The notes beneath the pieces are model-generated. The model did no database searches, was not told where the DNA came from, and saw only the letters and a list, made by a program, of their open reading frames with translations. 64,000 nt of DNA from Bradyrhizobium embrapense (GTDB lineage: Bacteria; Pseudomonadota; Alphaproteobacteria; Rhizobiales; Xanthobacteraceae): the NCBI RefSeq assembly GCF_001189235.2, contig NZ_LFIP02000001.1:310001-374000 (forward strand). The letters are read 5' to 3'. Within the stretch, counting starts at the first letter, position 1; every line of letters begins with the position of its first letter. Below are positions 56,814-64,000 of this stretch, piece after piece. Both the position numbers and the translations under genes were made by a program.

Positions 56814-58259
56814 TTACCCGATCGTCTGTAGCCAGGGCAACACGATCAGCAACAATCCGGCAAAGTAGATTACGCCGAAGATCAGCCCGAACTTCCAGAA
56901 GTCGCCTTTGCCGATATAGCCGCTGCCGTAATACATCGGCGCCGGCCCCGTCGCGTAGGGCGAGATCACGCCCATCAGCCCGAGCGAATAGACGCACAAC
57001 AGCATCAGCGTCTGCACCGACAGGCCGGGAATGCTGGAGCCGACGGCGAGCACCACCGGCAGCACGGCGGCGGTATGCGAGGTGATGCTCGAGAAGAAAT
57101 AGTGGATCCAGAAAAAGAAGGTGACGAGCAGGATCATTCCGACCAGCGGCGACGTCCCTGCGAGCGGCTTCGCATAACCCTCGGCCACCCATTTGATGAA
57201 GCCGATCTCGTTGAGACCCGACGATAGCGTGAGCAGCGAGGTGAAATAGAAAAATACCTCCCACGCGCTCTTCTCCGCGACGATGTCCTCGAACGCGATC
57301 ACGCCCGACAGCAGCATCAGCGAGATCACGACGAACACCACCGTGGTGGCGTTGATGAAGTTCGAGCCGAGCAGCGGCACGCTGATGTTGGGATTGGAGC
57401 CGCAGATCCACAAGAACATCGCGAGCAGCACCAGCACCGCCATGATCCATTCCTGCCGCGACGGCGGCCCCATCTTGGCGAGTTCGCCCTCGCTCCAGGT
57501 CACGATCTCCGGGCTCGCCTTGATCTCGGGCCGGCAGACCATGTAGCTCAGCAGCGGCACCAGCAACAGCAAGAGGATGCCCAGCGGCGCGAAGCCGATG
57601 AACCATTGCGACCAGCCGACCTCGACATTGACGAGCTTCTTGGCGATCGAGAGCGCGGCGGCGTTCGGCGCCAGCGCCGTCAGAAACAGCGAGCTGGTGA
57701 CGGCCGTGGTCGCAAACGCCGTCCACATCACGAAGGTGCCGATCTTGCCTGCGGTCGGACCGGGCTCGGAGCCGTAGATGCGCGGGATGTTGCTGACGAT
57801 CGGATAGATGGTGCCGCCCGAGCGCGCGGTATTGGACGGCGTCGCCGGCGCCAGCACCAGATCGGAGAACGCCACCGCATAGCCGAGGCCGATGGTGCGG
57901 CGGCCGAGCCCGCGCACGAGGAGCAGCGCCAGCCTTCGGCCGAGCCCGCTCTTGCGGTAACCGATCGAGAACACGAAGGCGCCGACGATCAGCCACACCG
58001 TGCTCTCGGAAAAGCCACTGAGCATCCAGCGCAGCGACTTGTTCGGGTCGGGCTCGACATAGCCGCCGACGCCGGCGACCGTGAGGCCGATCAGCCCCAC
58101 CGCGCCGACCGGCATCGATTCGAGGATCAGCCCGGTGATGACGGCGGCGAACACCGCAAAATAGTGCCACTGATTGGCGTTCAGCCCTGACGGCACCGGG
58201 ACCAGATAGATCACCAGCCAGACCAGCAACGGCGCAAACGTGCGCCATGACGATTTCAT
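56814..58259 (-). CDS. DASS/CitT-family anion transporter
   Basis: 481 residues with about 12-14 hydrophobic helices. The two family motifs for Na+ and carboxylate binding are visible: ATPSNTARSGGTIYPI in the first half and SSITSHTAAVLPVVLAV in the second. This divalent-anion family moves citrate, succinate, 2-oxoglutarate or tartrate, often by antiport; the CitT/YbhI branch fits best. It lies upstream of the mdtA-like gene on the same strand, 180 bases away, which probably carries a separate promoter. Confidence 0.9.
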   Translation of the reverse strand: MKSSWRTFAPLLVWLVIYLVPVPSGLNANQWHYFAVFAAVITGLILESMPVGAVGLIGLTVAGVGGYVEPDPNKSLRWMLSGFSESTVWLIVGAFVFSIGYRKSGLGRRLALLLVRGLGRRTIGLGYAVAFSDLVLAPATPSNTARSGGTIYPIVSNIPRIYGSEPGPTAGKIGTFVMWTAFATTAVTSSLFLTALAPNAAALSIAKKLVNVEVGWSQWFIGFAPLGILLLLLVPLLSYMVCRPEIKASPEIVTWSEGELAKMGPPSRQEWIMAVLVLLAMFLWICGSNPNISVPLLGSNFINATTVVFVVISLMLLSGVIAFEDIVAEKSAWEVFFYFTSLLTLSSGLNEIGFIKWVAEGYAKPLAGTSPLVGMILLVTFFFWIHYFFSSITSHTAAVLPVVLAVGSSIPGLSVQTLMLLCVYSLGLMGVISPYATGPAPMYYGSGYIGKGDFWKFGLIFGVIYFAGLLLIVLPWLQTIG

Positions 58260-58480
58260 GCAGCGTCCCCCTCACCTGTGTTGATTGTCAGGCGCAAGCC
58301 GCCATGTCCCGGGCGGCGGCGCCATATTTTGTGGCAATCTAGCATGGCCGCGCAGTCCGTCTCGGGAAACTGCGGCGGAATGGCGCGGCTTGTGGAGGAA
58401 CCGGCGCGCTTCGTCAACACGTCGCAACCCCGTAGCCGGCCCCATCGCAAGACCGCCCGCGCTTTGCTATCTTCGCCAGC

Positions 58481-59161
58481 ATGACCTCACGCGACTCCGC
58501 CTCCTCCGAGATCACGCCCGAGGTGCTGCTGCGCGCCTATGCCTGCGGCATCTTCCCGATGGCAGAGAGCGCCGACGATCCGACCCTGTTCTGGGTCGAG
58601 CCCGAATTGCGCGGCGTGATTCCACTCGACGGCTTCCGTGTCGCCTCCCGCCTCGCGCGCACCGTGCGCTCGGATGTCTTCACCGTCACCGTCGATACCG
58701 CGTTCAAGGCCGTGATCGCCGGTTGCGCGGCGCCGCAGCCCGGCCGTGACGACACCTGGATCAACAAGCGCATTCGCGACCTCTATGTGGGGCTGCACAT
58801 GTCGGGCCATTGCCACAGTGTCGAGGTCTGGCAGGACGACAATCTGGTCGGCGGCCTCTACGGCGTCAGCCTCGGCCGTGCCTTCTTCGGCGAGAGCATG
58901 TTCCACACCGCGCGCGACGCCTCGAAGGTCGCGCTGGTGCATCTGGTGGCGCGGCTGATCGCCGGCGGGTTCGAGCTGCTCGACACGCAATATGTCACCG
59001 AGCATCTGAAGACGTTCGGCGCCGTGGAGATTTCGCGCCGCCGCTATCGCGCGCTGCTCGACAAGGCGATCGCTGGCGCGCCGGCGGACTTTGGCAAGCT
59101 CGACACCACGCAGCCGGTCAAGGGGGCCGACGCACTGGCGATCATCGCAGAGCGCAATTGA
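58481..59161 (+). CDS. aat: Leucyl/phenylalanyl-tRNA--protein transferase
   Basis: 226 residues. The N-degron enzyme adds Leu or Phe from charged tRNA to proteins with N-terminal Arg or Lys, marking them for ClpAP. The signature segments are [61 protein letters not shown] and [22 protein letters not shown]. Length matches the family. A conserved alphaproteobacterial neighbour, a DUF2155 gene, follows convergently. Confidence 0.97.
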   Translation: MTSRDSASSEITPEVLLRAYACGIFPMAESADDPTLFWVEPELRGVIPLDGFRVASRLARTVRSDVFTVTVDTAFKAVIAGCAAPQPGRDDTWINKRIRDLYVGLHMSGHCHSVEVWQDDNLVGGLYGVSLGRAFFGESMFHTARDASKVALVHLVARLIAGGFELLDTQYVTEHLKTFGAVEISRRRYRALLDKAIAGAPADFGKLDTTQPVKGADALAIIAERN

Positions 59162-59174
59162 TCTTGCGACGCAT

Positions 59175-59240
59175 GTAGCCCGGGACGACGCCATCCGCGC
59201 AGAAAGAACCCGGATTTCGCTGACGCTCCATCCGGGCTAC
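59175..59240. repeat. REP-like palindromic element, copy B
   Basis: A 66-base element is bounded by GTAGCCCGGG and ATCCGGGCTAC with a central AACCCGGATTTCGCTGACGC segment. It is related to the element at 2758-2841 and, like it, separates the 3' ends of two convergent genes. Confidence 0.8.
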
Positions 59241-59250
59241 GCAGTGCCGA

Positions 59251-60243
59251 TCAATTTCCGAACAAGCCGCCGAACAATCCGCCCGGCCGCTGCTGCTGGG
59301 GCGGCGGAGGTGGCGGCTGCTGCTGGTATTGCGGCAGCGGTTGCGGCGGCGGACGCGGCGCGGCCTGCTTCGGCGGCGCACGCTTCTGGGCCGGCGGCGG
59401 TGGCGGCGTCGGCGCCTTGGGCGGATCGGGCGCCGCGGTCACGATGGTCTGGTCCGGCCCTTTGCAGTCGGTCAGCCAGATGTCGTAGATCGGATGTTCG
59501 ACGCCATGCAGGCCGGGGCTCGCCGCGAACATCCAGCCCGAGAAGATCCGCTTCACCTCGCCCTGCAGCGTGATCTCGTCGACCTCGACGAAAGCGTCGG
59601 TGTTGGCGGCTTCCGTCGACGGCCTGGTGTAGCAGGCATCGGTCTTCACCCGCAGCGCGCCGAACTGCACGGTCTCGCCGATATCCTCGTCGAAATTGAT
59701 GATGCGTCCGGTGATCTTGTCGAGGCCGGAGAAGCTCGCCTTCTTGTTGGTGATCTTGGTCGACGGCGGCTCCTGCACGACCTCGTCGCCCGGCTGCAAC
59801 GCGGCAGGCGTCTGCGGTGCCGTGCCCGGAGCGGTGCCCTTGGCCGGCGGACGCTGCCCCGGCGCCGGATTGGCTCCGGGCGGCGTGTTGGCGACGGCCG
59901 GCCCGCCCGGTTGCGGCGGCTGCACCGCAACGCCGGGCGGAGCGACTGTGCTGCCGGGCGGCGGCGCCAAAGGCTGCGACTGCACGCTGCCGGGCGGCGG
60001 CACCGCCTGGCCCGGCGGCAACGCCCGCGGCTGGGTCGGCAGCAGGCGGCCGCGCGGCAGTTCCGGCACTTCCTCATCGTCGTCGCTGGGCGGCGCCGCC
60101 TGGCCGCGCGGGATCGCGCCGGGCGGACGCGGCGGCGGATCGGAGAAAATCGTTCCGATCTGCGCGCGCGCAGGCTGCGCAAGCGAGATGGTTGAGGCGG
60201 CAACCAAGGCCGCAAAGCCAGTCAGGGCAATGGTTCGAAGCAT
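59251..60243 (-). CDS. Exported DUF2155 protein with Pro-rich linkers
   Basis: 330 residues. A signal peptide (ALTGFAALVAASTISLAQPARA) leads to a long Pro/Gly/Ala-rich region, a central DUF2155 domain (ITGRIINFDEDIGETVQFGALRVKTDACYTRP, then FSGWMFAASPGLHGVEHPIYDIWLTDC), and a Pro/Gln-rich tail ending in GGLFGGLFGN. The domain's two conserved cysteines are present. DUF2155 is typical of alphaproteobacteria and usually lies beside aat. Function is unknown, and the Pro-rich arms suggest a periplasmic scaffold or wall-spanning role. Confidence 0.9.
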   Translation of the reverse strand: MLRTIALTGFAALVAASTISLAQPARAQIGTIFSDPPPRPPGAIPRGQAAPPSDDDEEVPELPRGRLLPTQPRALPPGQAVPPPGSVQSQPLAPPPGSTVAPPGVAVQPPQPGGPAVANTPPGANPAPGQRPPAKGTAPGTAPQTPAALQPGDEVVQEPPSTKITNKKASFSGLDKITGRIINFDEDIGETVQFGALRVKTDACYTRPSTEAANTDAFVEVDEITLQGEVKRIFSGWMFAASPGLHGVEHPIYDIWLTDCKGPDQTIVTAAPDPPKAPTPPPPPAQKRAPPKQAAPRPPPQPLPQYQQQPPPPPPQQQRPGGLFGGLFGN

Positions 60244-60671
60244 CTCGCGCGGCTTTAAAGGGCGAATCGGGCTCGCGACAGTCTACCTAGATATCGGCCG
60301 CTCGCAGGCCACCGGTTAACACGCCGAATACGGCGGGGAAAGGGCGCCCGGCCGGCCCTCCCCGCACACTGGCCACCCCTGGGGACACGTGTGATAGTCC
60401 TCACGCTGAAGCCACGCGGCAACGCGTGAAAACCTGAGAAAATCCGGATCGAACCAGACCAGCCAGAGGAAACCCAATATGCCAGCTCGCATCAGGCTCG
60501 ACGGTCCGGGTCACCGGCGCTGCCGGCGTCATCCAAACCGCTAAGCTCCGCCTGATACAACCGTCATTCCGGGGCGGTCCCGCAGGGCCGAACCCGGAAT
60601 CTCGCGCTTCCGGGTTCGACGCATCGCATCGCCTTGGAATGACACAACAGAAATCAAGAAGGTCCCCGCAA
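60244..60671. other. Divergent intergenic region, DUF2155 / esterase
   Basis: This 428-base region holds a palindromic element at 60563-60643. A 21-codon frame from 60480 has an AGAGGAAA before its ATG but no recognisable product; it may be chance or a remnant of an older gene start. No clear promoter was found. Confidence 0.5.
60563..60643. repeat. GTCATTCC-type palindromic element
   Basis: An 81-base element has terminal arms GTCATTCC and GGAATGAC with inner GGCG/CGCC pairing, and a central stem of CGAACCCGGAA with TTCCGGGTTCG. It ends 28 bases before the esterase start and differs in sequence from the GTAGCCCGG family. Confidence 0.8.
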
Positions 60672-61613
60672 ATGCCCGTCGTTCTCGATCCCGATGCCGC
60701 CGCCGTCTACAAGGCATTCCAGGAGGCCGGCCGCCCCGCCTATGAATCGCTGACCGCACCGGAAGCGCGTGAATATTACCGGGCCGCCCGCATTGTCTCC
60801 AATCCCGAGCCGCCCGCGCTTGAATCGAGCAAGGCGCTGGCGATCCCGGCGCCGCACGGCGCGATCCCGGGACGCATCTACACGCCGAAGACGCTGCGCA
60901 AGACGGACGGGCTCGCGCCGTGCCTGGTGTTCTTCCATGGCGGCGGCTGGGTGATCGGCGATCTCGATACCCATGAGGTGGTTTGCCAGAAGCTGGCCCA
61001 TGAGGGCGAACTGATCGTGATCTCGGTCGACTATCGCCTCGCGCCCGAGCACCGCTTCCCGGCGGCGGTAGACGACGCCGTCACCGCGACCAGATGGGTC
61101 GCCGCCAACGCTGCGGAGCTCGGCATCGATGCGTCGCGCCTGATCGTCGGCGGCGACAGCGCCGGCGGCAATCTGGCGGCGGTGGTTGCCCTCACCGCCC
61201 GCGACGGCGGTCCGAAGCTCGCGGCCCAGCTGCTGGTCTATCCCGCGACCGATTTTTCGCGCAAGCATTCCTCGCATCGCGAGCCCGAGACCAGCATCCT
61301 GTTGACGCATTCGGTGATCGGCTGGTTCGGCAACCACTATCTCGGCGATGCCGACAACAGCGACTGGCGCGCCTCGCCTGCGCGCGCAAAAAGCTTTGCC
61401 GGATTGCCGCCGGCCTATGTGCTGACCGCCGGCGCCGATCCGCTGCGCGACGAAGGCGACGAGTACGCGAAATTCCTCACGGATGCCGGCGTGCCCGTCA
61501 CCTACCGGCATTTCCCCGGCCAGTTCCACGGCTTCTTCACCATGGGCAAGCTGCTCAACCAGGCCAATGTCGCGGTGACCGAGATCAGCGCCTGGCTGAA
61601 GACGCTGGGCTGA
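60672..61613 (+). CDS. HSL-family (alpha/beta hydrolase_3) esterase
   Basis: 313 residues from the ATG at 60672 with AAGAAGG upstream. The hormone-sensitive lipase family oxyanion motif HGGGWV and the nucleophile motif GGDSAGGNLA with S163 are both present, followed by the acid in TAGADPLRDEG and the histidine in FPGQFHGFF. It should hydrolyse short-chain esters in the cytoplasm; the natural substrate is unknown. The antiporter gene begins three bases after its stop, so they share a transcript. Confidence 0.92.
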   Translation: MPVVLDPDAAAVYKAFQEAGRPAYESLTAPEAREYYRAARIVSNPEPPALESSKALAIPAPHGAIPGRIYTPKTLRKTDGLAPCLVFFHGGGWVIGDLDTHEVVCQKLAHEGELIVISVDYRLAPEHRFPAAVDDAVTATRWVAANAAELGIDASRLIVGGDSAGGNLAAVVALTARDGGPKLAAQLLVYPATDFSRKHSSHREPETSILLTHSVIGWFGNHYLGDADNSDWRASPARAKSFAGLPPAYVLTAGADPLRDEGDEYAKFLTDAGVPVTYRHFPGQFHGFFTMGKLLNQANVAVTEISAWLKTLG

Positions 61614-61615
61614 TC

Positions 61616-62851
61616 GTGTCGTCCTCGATCGAAATCGCCAGGCACACGCTGCTATCATGCGGCCTGATCCTGGCGATCGGCACGATTGCCGCGCTCTTCG
61701 CTCAGAAGGTCAGAATTCCCGACGTCGCGGTGTTCCTGCTTACCGGCATCGCGATCGGGCCGCATGCGCTCGGGCTCGTGCACATCGGTGCCGACTCTGC
61801 GCTGAACCAGATCATCCTGCTGTTCGGCGCGAGCTATATCCTGTTCGACGGCGGGGCAACGCTTCGGCTCGCTGTGCTGAAGCAAGTGTGGATCACCATC
61901 GTGGTGATCGCAACGTTGGGCGTGATCATAACGGCGGCGATCACGGGCTTCGCCGCGCAATACATTCTCGGCGTTCCCCCGATCGTGGCGTTCCTGCTGG
62001 CGGCGACAGTGGCCTCGACTGATCCGGCGACACTGGTGCCGATCTTCCGCCAGATCCCGATCCGCCACCGCGTCGCCCAGACCGTGATGAGCGAATCCGC
62101 GTTCAACGATGCCATGGGTGCGATCATCACCCTCACTCTCCTCGGCCTTGCGACCGGCAGCGCGTTCTCGCTCTCGGCCTCGCTGAGCCAATTGATCACG
62201 CATTCCATCATCGGCATCACCGCCGGCATCGTACTGGGCTATCTCGCAACGATCTTCATCGCCCATGAGAAGTGGGCCTTCCTTGCCGAATATGCCCCCG
62301 TCGTCACAGTGGTTGCGGTGATTGCCGCCTACTTCGCAGCCGAGGGCCTGCATGCCTCAGGCTTCATGGCGGTGTTCGTGTTCGGCATCATGCTTGGCAA
62401 CAAGGAGACCTTCGGCTTCGCGATGGAGCCGGGCGAATCTCAGAAACTCAGTGAGTTCGTCCTGACCACCGCTTTCATGCTGCGCCTGTTCATCTTCATC
62501 CTGCTCGGCGCGCAGGTGGATTTTGCGCTGATGCAGCAATATTGGCTCAGCGGCATTGCGGTGACGCTGGTGCTGATGTTCGTGGCCCGCCCCATCACCG
62601 TGTTCCTGTGCGCAGCGCCGGATCGCCGCGCGCGCTGGAGTCTTGCGGAGCTGCTGTTCATGTGCTGGACGCGCGAAACCGGTGTCATCCCCGCCGCGCT
62701 CGCCGGCCTGTTGCTCGGCATGAAGGCGCCGGGCGCGGAGATGATCGCCTCCGTCACTTTCGTCGCGATCCTGACCACGATCCTGGTCCAGGCCTCCACC
62801 ACGCGCTGGCTTGCGTCGAAGCTAGGGCTGCTGGAAACCGATGAGAGCTAA
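61616..62851 (+). CDS. CPA1-type cation:proton antiporter
   Basis: 411 residues starting at a GTG three bases after the esterase stop. About twelve membrane helices, with the CPA motifs FLLTGIAIGPHALGL, ILFDGGATLRL, the substrate-site ATVASTDPATLVPIFRQI, and the ESAFNDAMGAIITL segment with conserved Asn-Asp. This is the NhaP/KefB-like arrangement for Na+ or K+ exchange with protons. The second half includes LTTAFMLRLFIFILLGAQVDF. An nhaA gene follows in the same direction, so cation homeostasis functions cluster here. Confidence 0.9.
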   Translation: MSSSIEIARHTLLSCGLILAIGTIAALFAQKVRIPDVAVFLLTGIAIGPHALGLVHIGADSALNQIILLFGASYILFDGGATLRLAVLKQVWITIVVIATLGVIITAAITGFAAQYILGVPPIVAFLLAATVASTDPATLVPIFRQIPIRHRVAQTVMSESAFNDAMGAIITLTLLGLATGSAFSLSASLSQLITHSIIGITAGIVLGYLATIFIAHEKWAFLAEYAPVVTVVAVIAAYFAAEGLHASGFMAVFVFGIMLGNKETFGFAMEPGESQKLSEFVLTTAFMLRLFIFILLGAQVDFALMQQYWLSGIAVTLVLMFVARPITVFLCAAPDRRARWSLAELLFMCWTRETGVIPAALAGLLLGMKAPGAEMIASVTFVAILTTILVQASTTRWLASKLGLLETDES

Positions 62852-63411
62852 CGCTGACACTTATTCCGCATTTATAACGCCGGCTTGGCGTTCGTCTCGC
62901 ATTCCTATGCGATCGGCTTGATATTGCATGAGGCAATCAGCGCGTAGCTTTCACGCGCATGGGAACTCTCTCCCGATTTGGTGCTGACATGTCGCAAGAG
63001 AACAATCGGACCCCCTACTCTCTGCCGGTGTGCATCGCGGTTCTGCTGATATTCGGTGCAGCAACCCAGCTCAACATGCTCGCGAGCTGGCTGTGATCGC
63101 CAGCCCTGGGCGCGGAACCACCAGGATGATTATCGATTGTTCCGGCGAGAGCGCGGATGATCTTCGATTAGTCACTCGCCGCTGGCCTGCCTGTCGACTT
63201 GATCTACGCCCTGCTGAGGCCTGAGCGGTTCTAGCGCCGAAAGCCACGTTGGTCCGAAGTCGCCTCCCAGCGATATGGCAAACGGTCGCAGGACGCCCGA
63301 ATAGGGTTGCCCTATGCCCGTCGCTGTGCAAAACGGGCTATGGGTGTCAGCTGCATGGCGCAGCGACAGGTGAAGCGATGGTCGGGCCACCACGCCGAGT
63401 GCGTGCGCCCG
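62852..63411 (+). other. Gap between the two antiporter genes
   Basis: This 560-base region holds one possible small membrane-protein gene at 62989-63096 and nothing else I can support. The nhaA frame is open back to 63235. Confidence 0.5.
62989..63096 (+). CDS. Possible 35-residue single-helix membrane protein
   Basis: The frame encodes MSQENNRTPYSLPV followed by a hydrophobic helix (CIAVLLIFGAATQLNML), with an in-frame upstream ATG at 62959 giving 45 residues. No strong ribosome-binding site is present. It could be a small regulatory or subunit-like membrane protein, or chance. Confidence 0.35.
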   Translation: MSQENNRTPYSLPVCIAVLLIFGAATQLNMLASWL

Positions 63412-64000
63412 ATGGATCACCGACTGCCCACCCAAGACCTGCCACGAGCCCAACTGCTTGCCGAACGAGCGTTCGCCACGCTCCAGCGCTTCCTGCACGT
63501 CGAGGCTGTCGGCGGCGGCGTACTGCTGGCCGCGGCAGCCGCTGCAATGATCTGGGCCAACTCGGCTTTCGCCGACAGCTATCACGCTCTCTGGCACCAG
63601 CAACTCTTGATCGGGTTTGGCGACTTCGTCAGCTCCCGATCGCTGCATTTCTGGATCAACGACGGGCTGATGACGATTTTCTTCCTCGTTGTCGGCATGG
63701 AGATTCGGCGCGAAATCCATGAAGGCGCGCTGAGCAGGTTCGACCAGGCGCTGCTGCCCGTGATCGCGGCAGCCGGCGGCGTCATCGCCCCCGCGCTCAT
63801 CTACATTGGCCTGAATGCCGATCCCGTGCGCGGCCAGGGCTGGGCCGTACCGACGGCGACGGACATCGCCTTTGCCGTGGGGGCGCTCGCTTTGCTGGGA
63901 CGATCGATCCCGGTCAATCTACGGGTGTTCCTGCTGGCGCTGGCGATCATCGACGACGTCATCGCGGTGTTGATCATCGCCTTCGTCTACTCCAGCGGAC
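63412..64000 (+). CDS. nhaA: Na+/H+ antiporter NhaA, N-terminal part
   Basis: The frame from ATG 63412 runs off the right edge after 196 codons. It matches Nha[22 protein letters not shown] for the first helix, [46 protein letters not shown] and the ion-binding DD in [17 protein letters not shown]. NhaA exchanges two protons for one Na+ and protects against salt and alkali. An earlier in-frame ATG at 63340 is possible. The frame is truncated by the window edge, not by a mutation. Confidence 0.93.
   Translation, partial: MDHRLPTQDLPRAQLLAERAFATLQRFLHVEAVGGGVLLAAAAAAMIWANSAFADSYHALWHQQLLIGFGDFVSSRSLHFWINDGLMTIFFLVVGMEIRREIHEGALSRFDQALLPVIAAAGGVIAPALIYIGLNADPVRGQGWAVPTATDIAFAVGALALLGRSIPVNLRVFLLALAIIDDVIAVLIIAFVYSSG

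Noticed and set aside
60480..60545. 21-codon gene upstream of the palindromic element
   Set aside because: There is a ribosome-binding-like sequence, but the product is short, basic and without features; mentioned only as a possible remnant.
1..64000. tRNA, rRNA, CRISPR arrays, IS elements, prophage
   Set aside because: I searched by eye for T-arm motifs, direct-repeat arrays, terminal inverted repeats with transposase frames and phage genes and found none.

Overview
The window reads as chromosomal DNA of a Bradyrhizobium-like alphaproteobacterium (Nitrobacteraceae, Hyphomicrobiales). The grounds are the uniformly high GC, the sequence character of the suf, anmK/tyrS, dctA, accBC and aat genes, a DUF1236 gene behind a GGAAC-N16-CGTT (sigma EcfG-type) promoter, and an RNase E with a very large His/Asp-rich insertion. 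The genus is an inference; no 16S rRNA, tRNA, phage, IS element or CRISPR array is visible.

Layout. 0-2.1 kb: the 5' end of sufB and a class I cysteine desulfurase (Fe-S cluster assembly), both leftward. 2.1-9.2 kb: an alpha/beta hydrolase; a leftward GST-SMR detoxification operon with paired operator-like palindromes; divergent anmK and tyrS; an MFS permease; an AraC regulator; a Tat-exported SnoaL-like protein. 9.3-15 kb: a secreted protein with a His/Cys tail and a 1205-residue AsmA/DUF3971 envelope protein. 15.2-17.4 kb: a one-Cys peroxiredoxin with a histone-like basic tail, then an M23 peptidase. 17.6-23 kb: an orphan branched-chain-type binding protein, a NodU-family carbamoyltransferase, an EamA permease and a beta-hydroxyacid dehydrogenase. 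23-32.3 kb: prfB with an intact +1 programmed frameshift, PBP1A, an AMIN/amidase_3 cell-wall amidase and rne behind a 0.7 kb leader. 32.4-42.8 kb: a DadA-like oxidase, dctA, an aminotransferase, a BepA-like M48 protease, a DsbA-like oxidoreductase, the DUF1236 protein, aroQ and accBC.

42.8-58.3 kb looks accessory because it separates accBC from aat. It holds a three-gene, ATGA-overlapping signalling operon (CHASE3 kinase, single-domain receiver, receiver-HisKA_2 kinase), an unknown 225-residue protein, a leftward mdtABC-type RND operon that continues through its outer-membrane channel into two small exported proteins, and a DASS-type anion transporter. 58.5-64 kb: aat, a DUF2155 protein, an HSL-type esterase, a CPA1-type antiporter and the start of nhaA.

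Most of the window is housekeeping or envelope biology. I do not see a self-contained new defence or biosynthetic system. The best leads are the two small exported proteins co-translated with the RND pump (one BamE/SmpA-like), the metal-binding-like insertion inside the RNase E S1 domain, the peroxiredoxin with a nucleic-acid-binding-like tail, the paired operators around the GST-SMR promoter, and three independent 13-17 bp perfect tandem duplications in gene leaders, two of which duplicate the ribosome-binding region.
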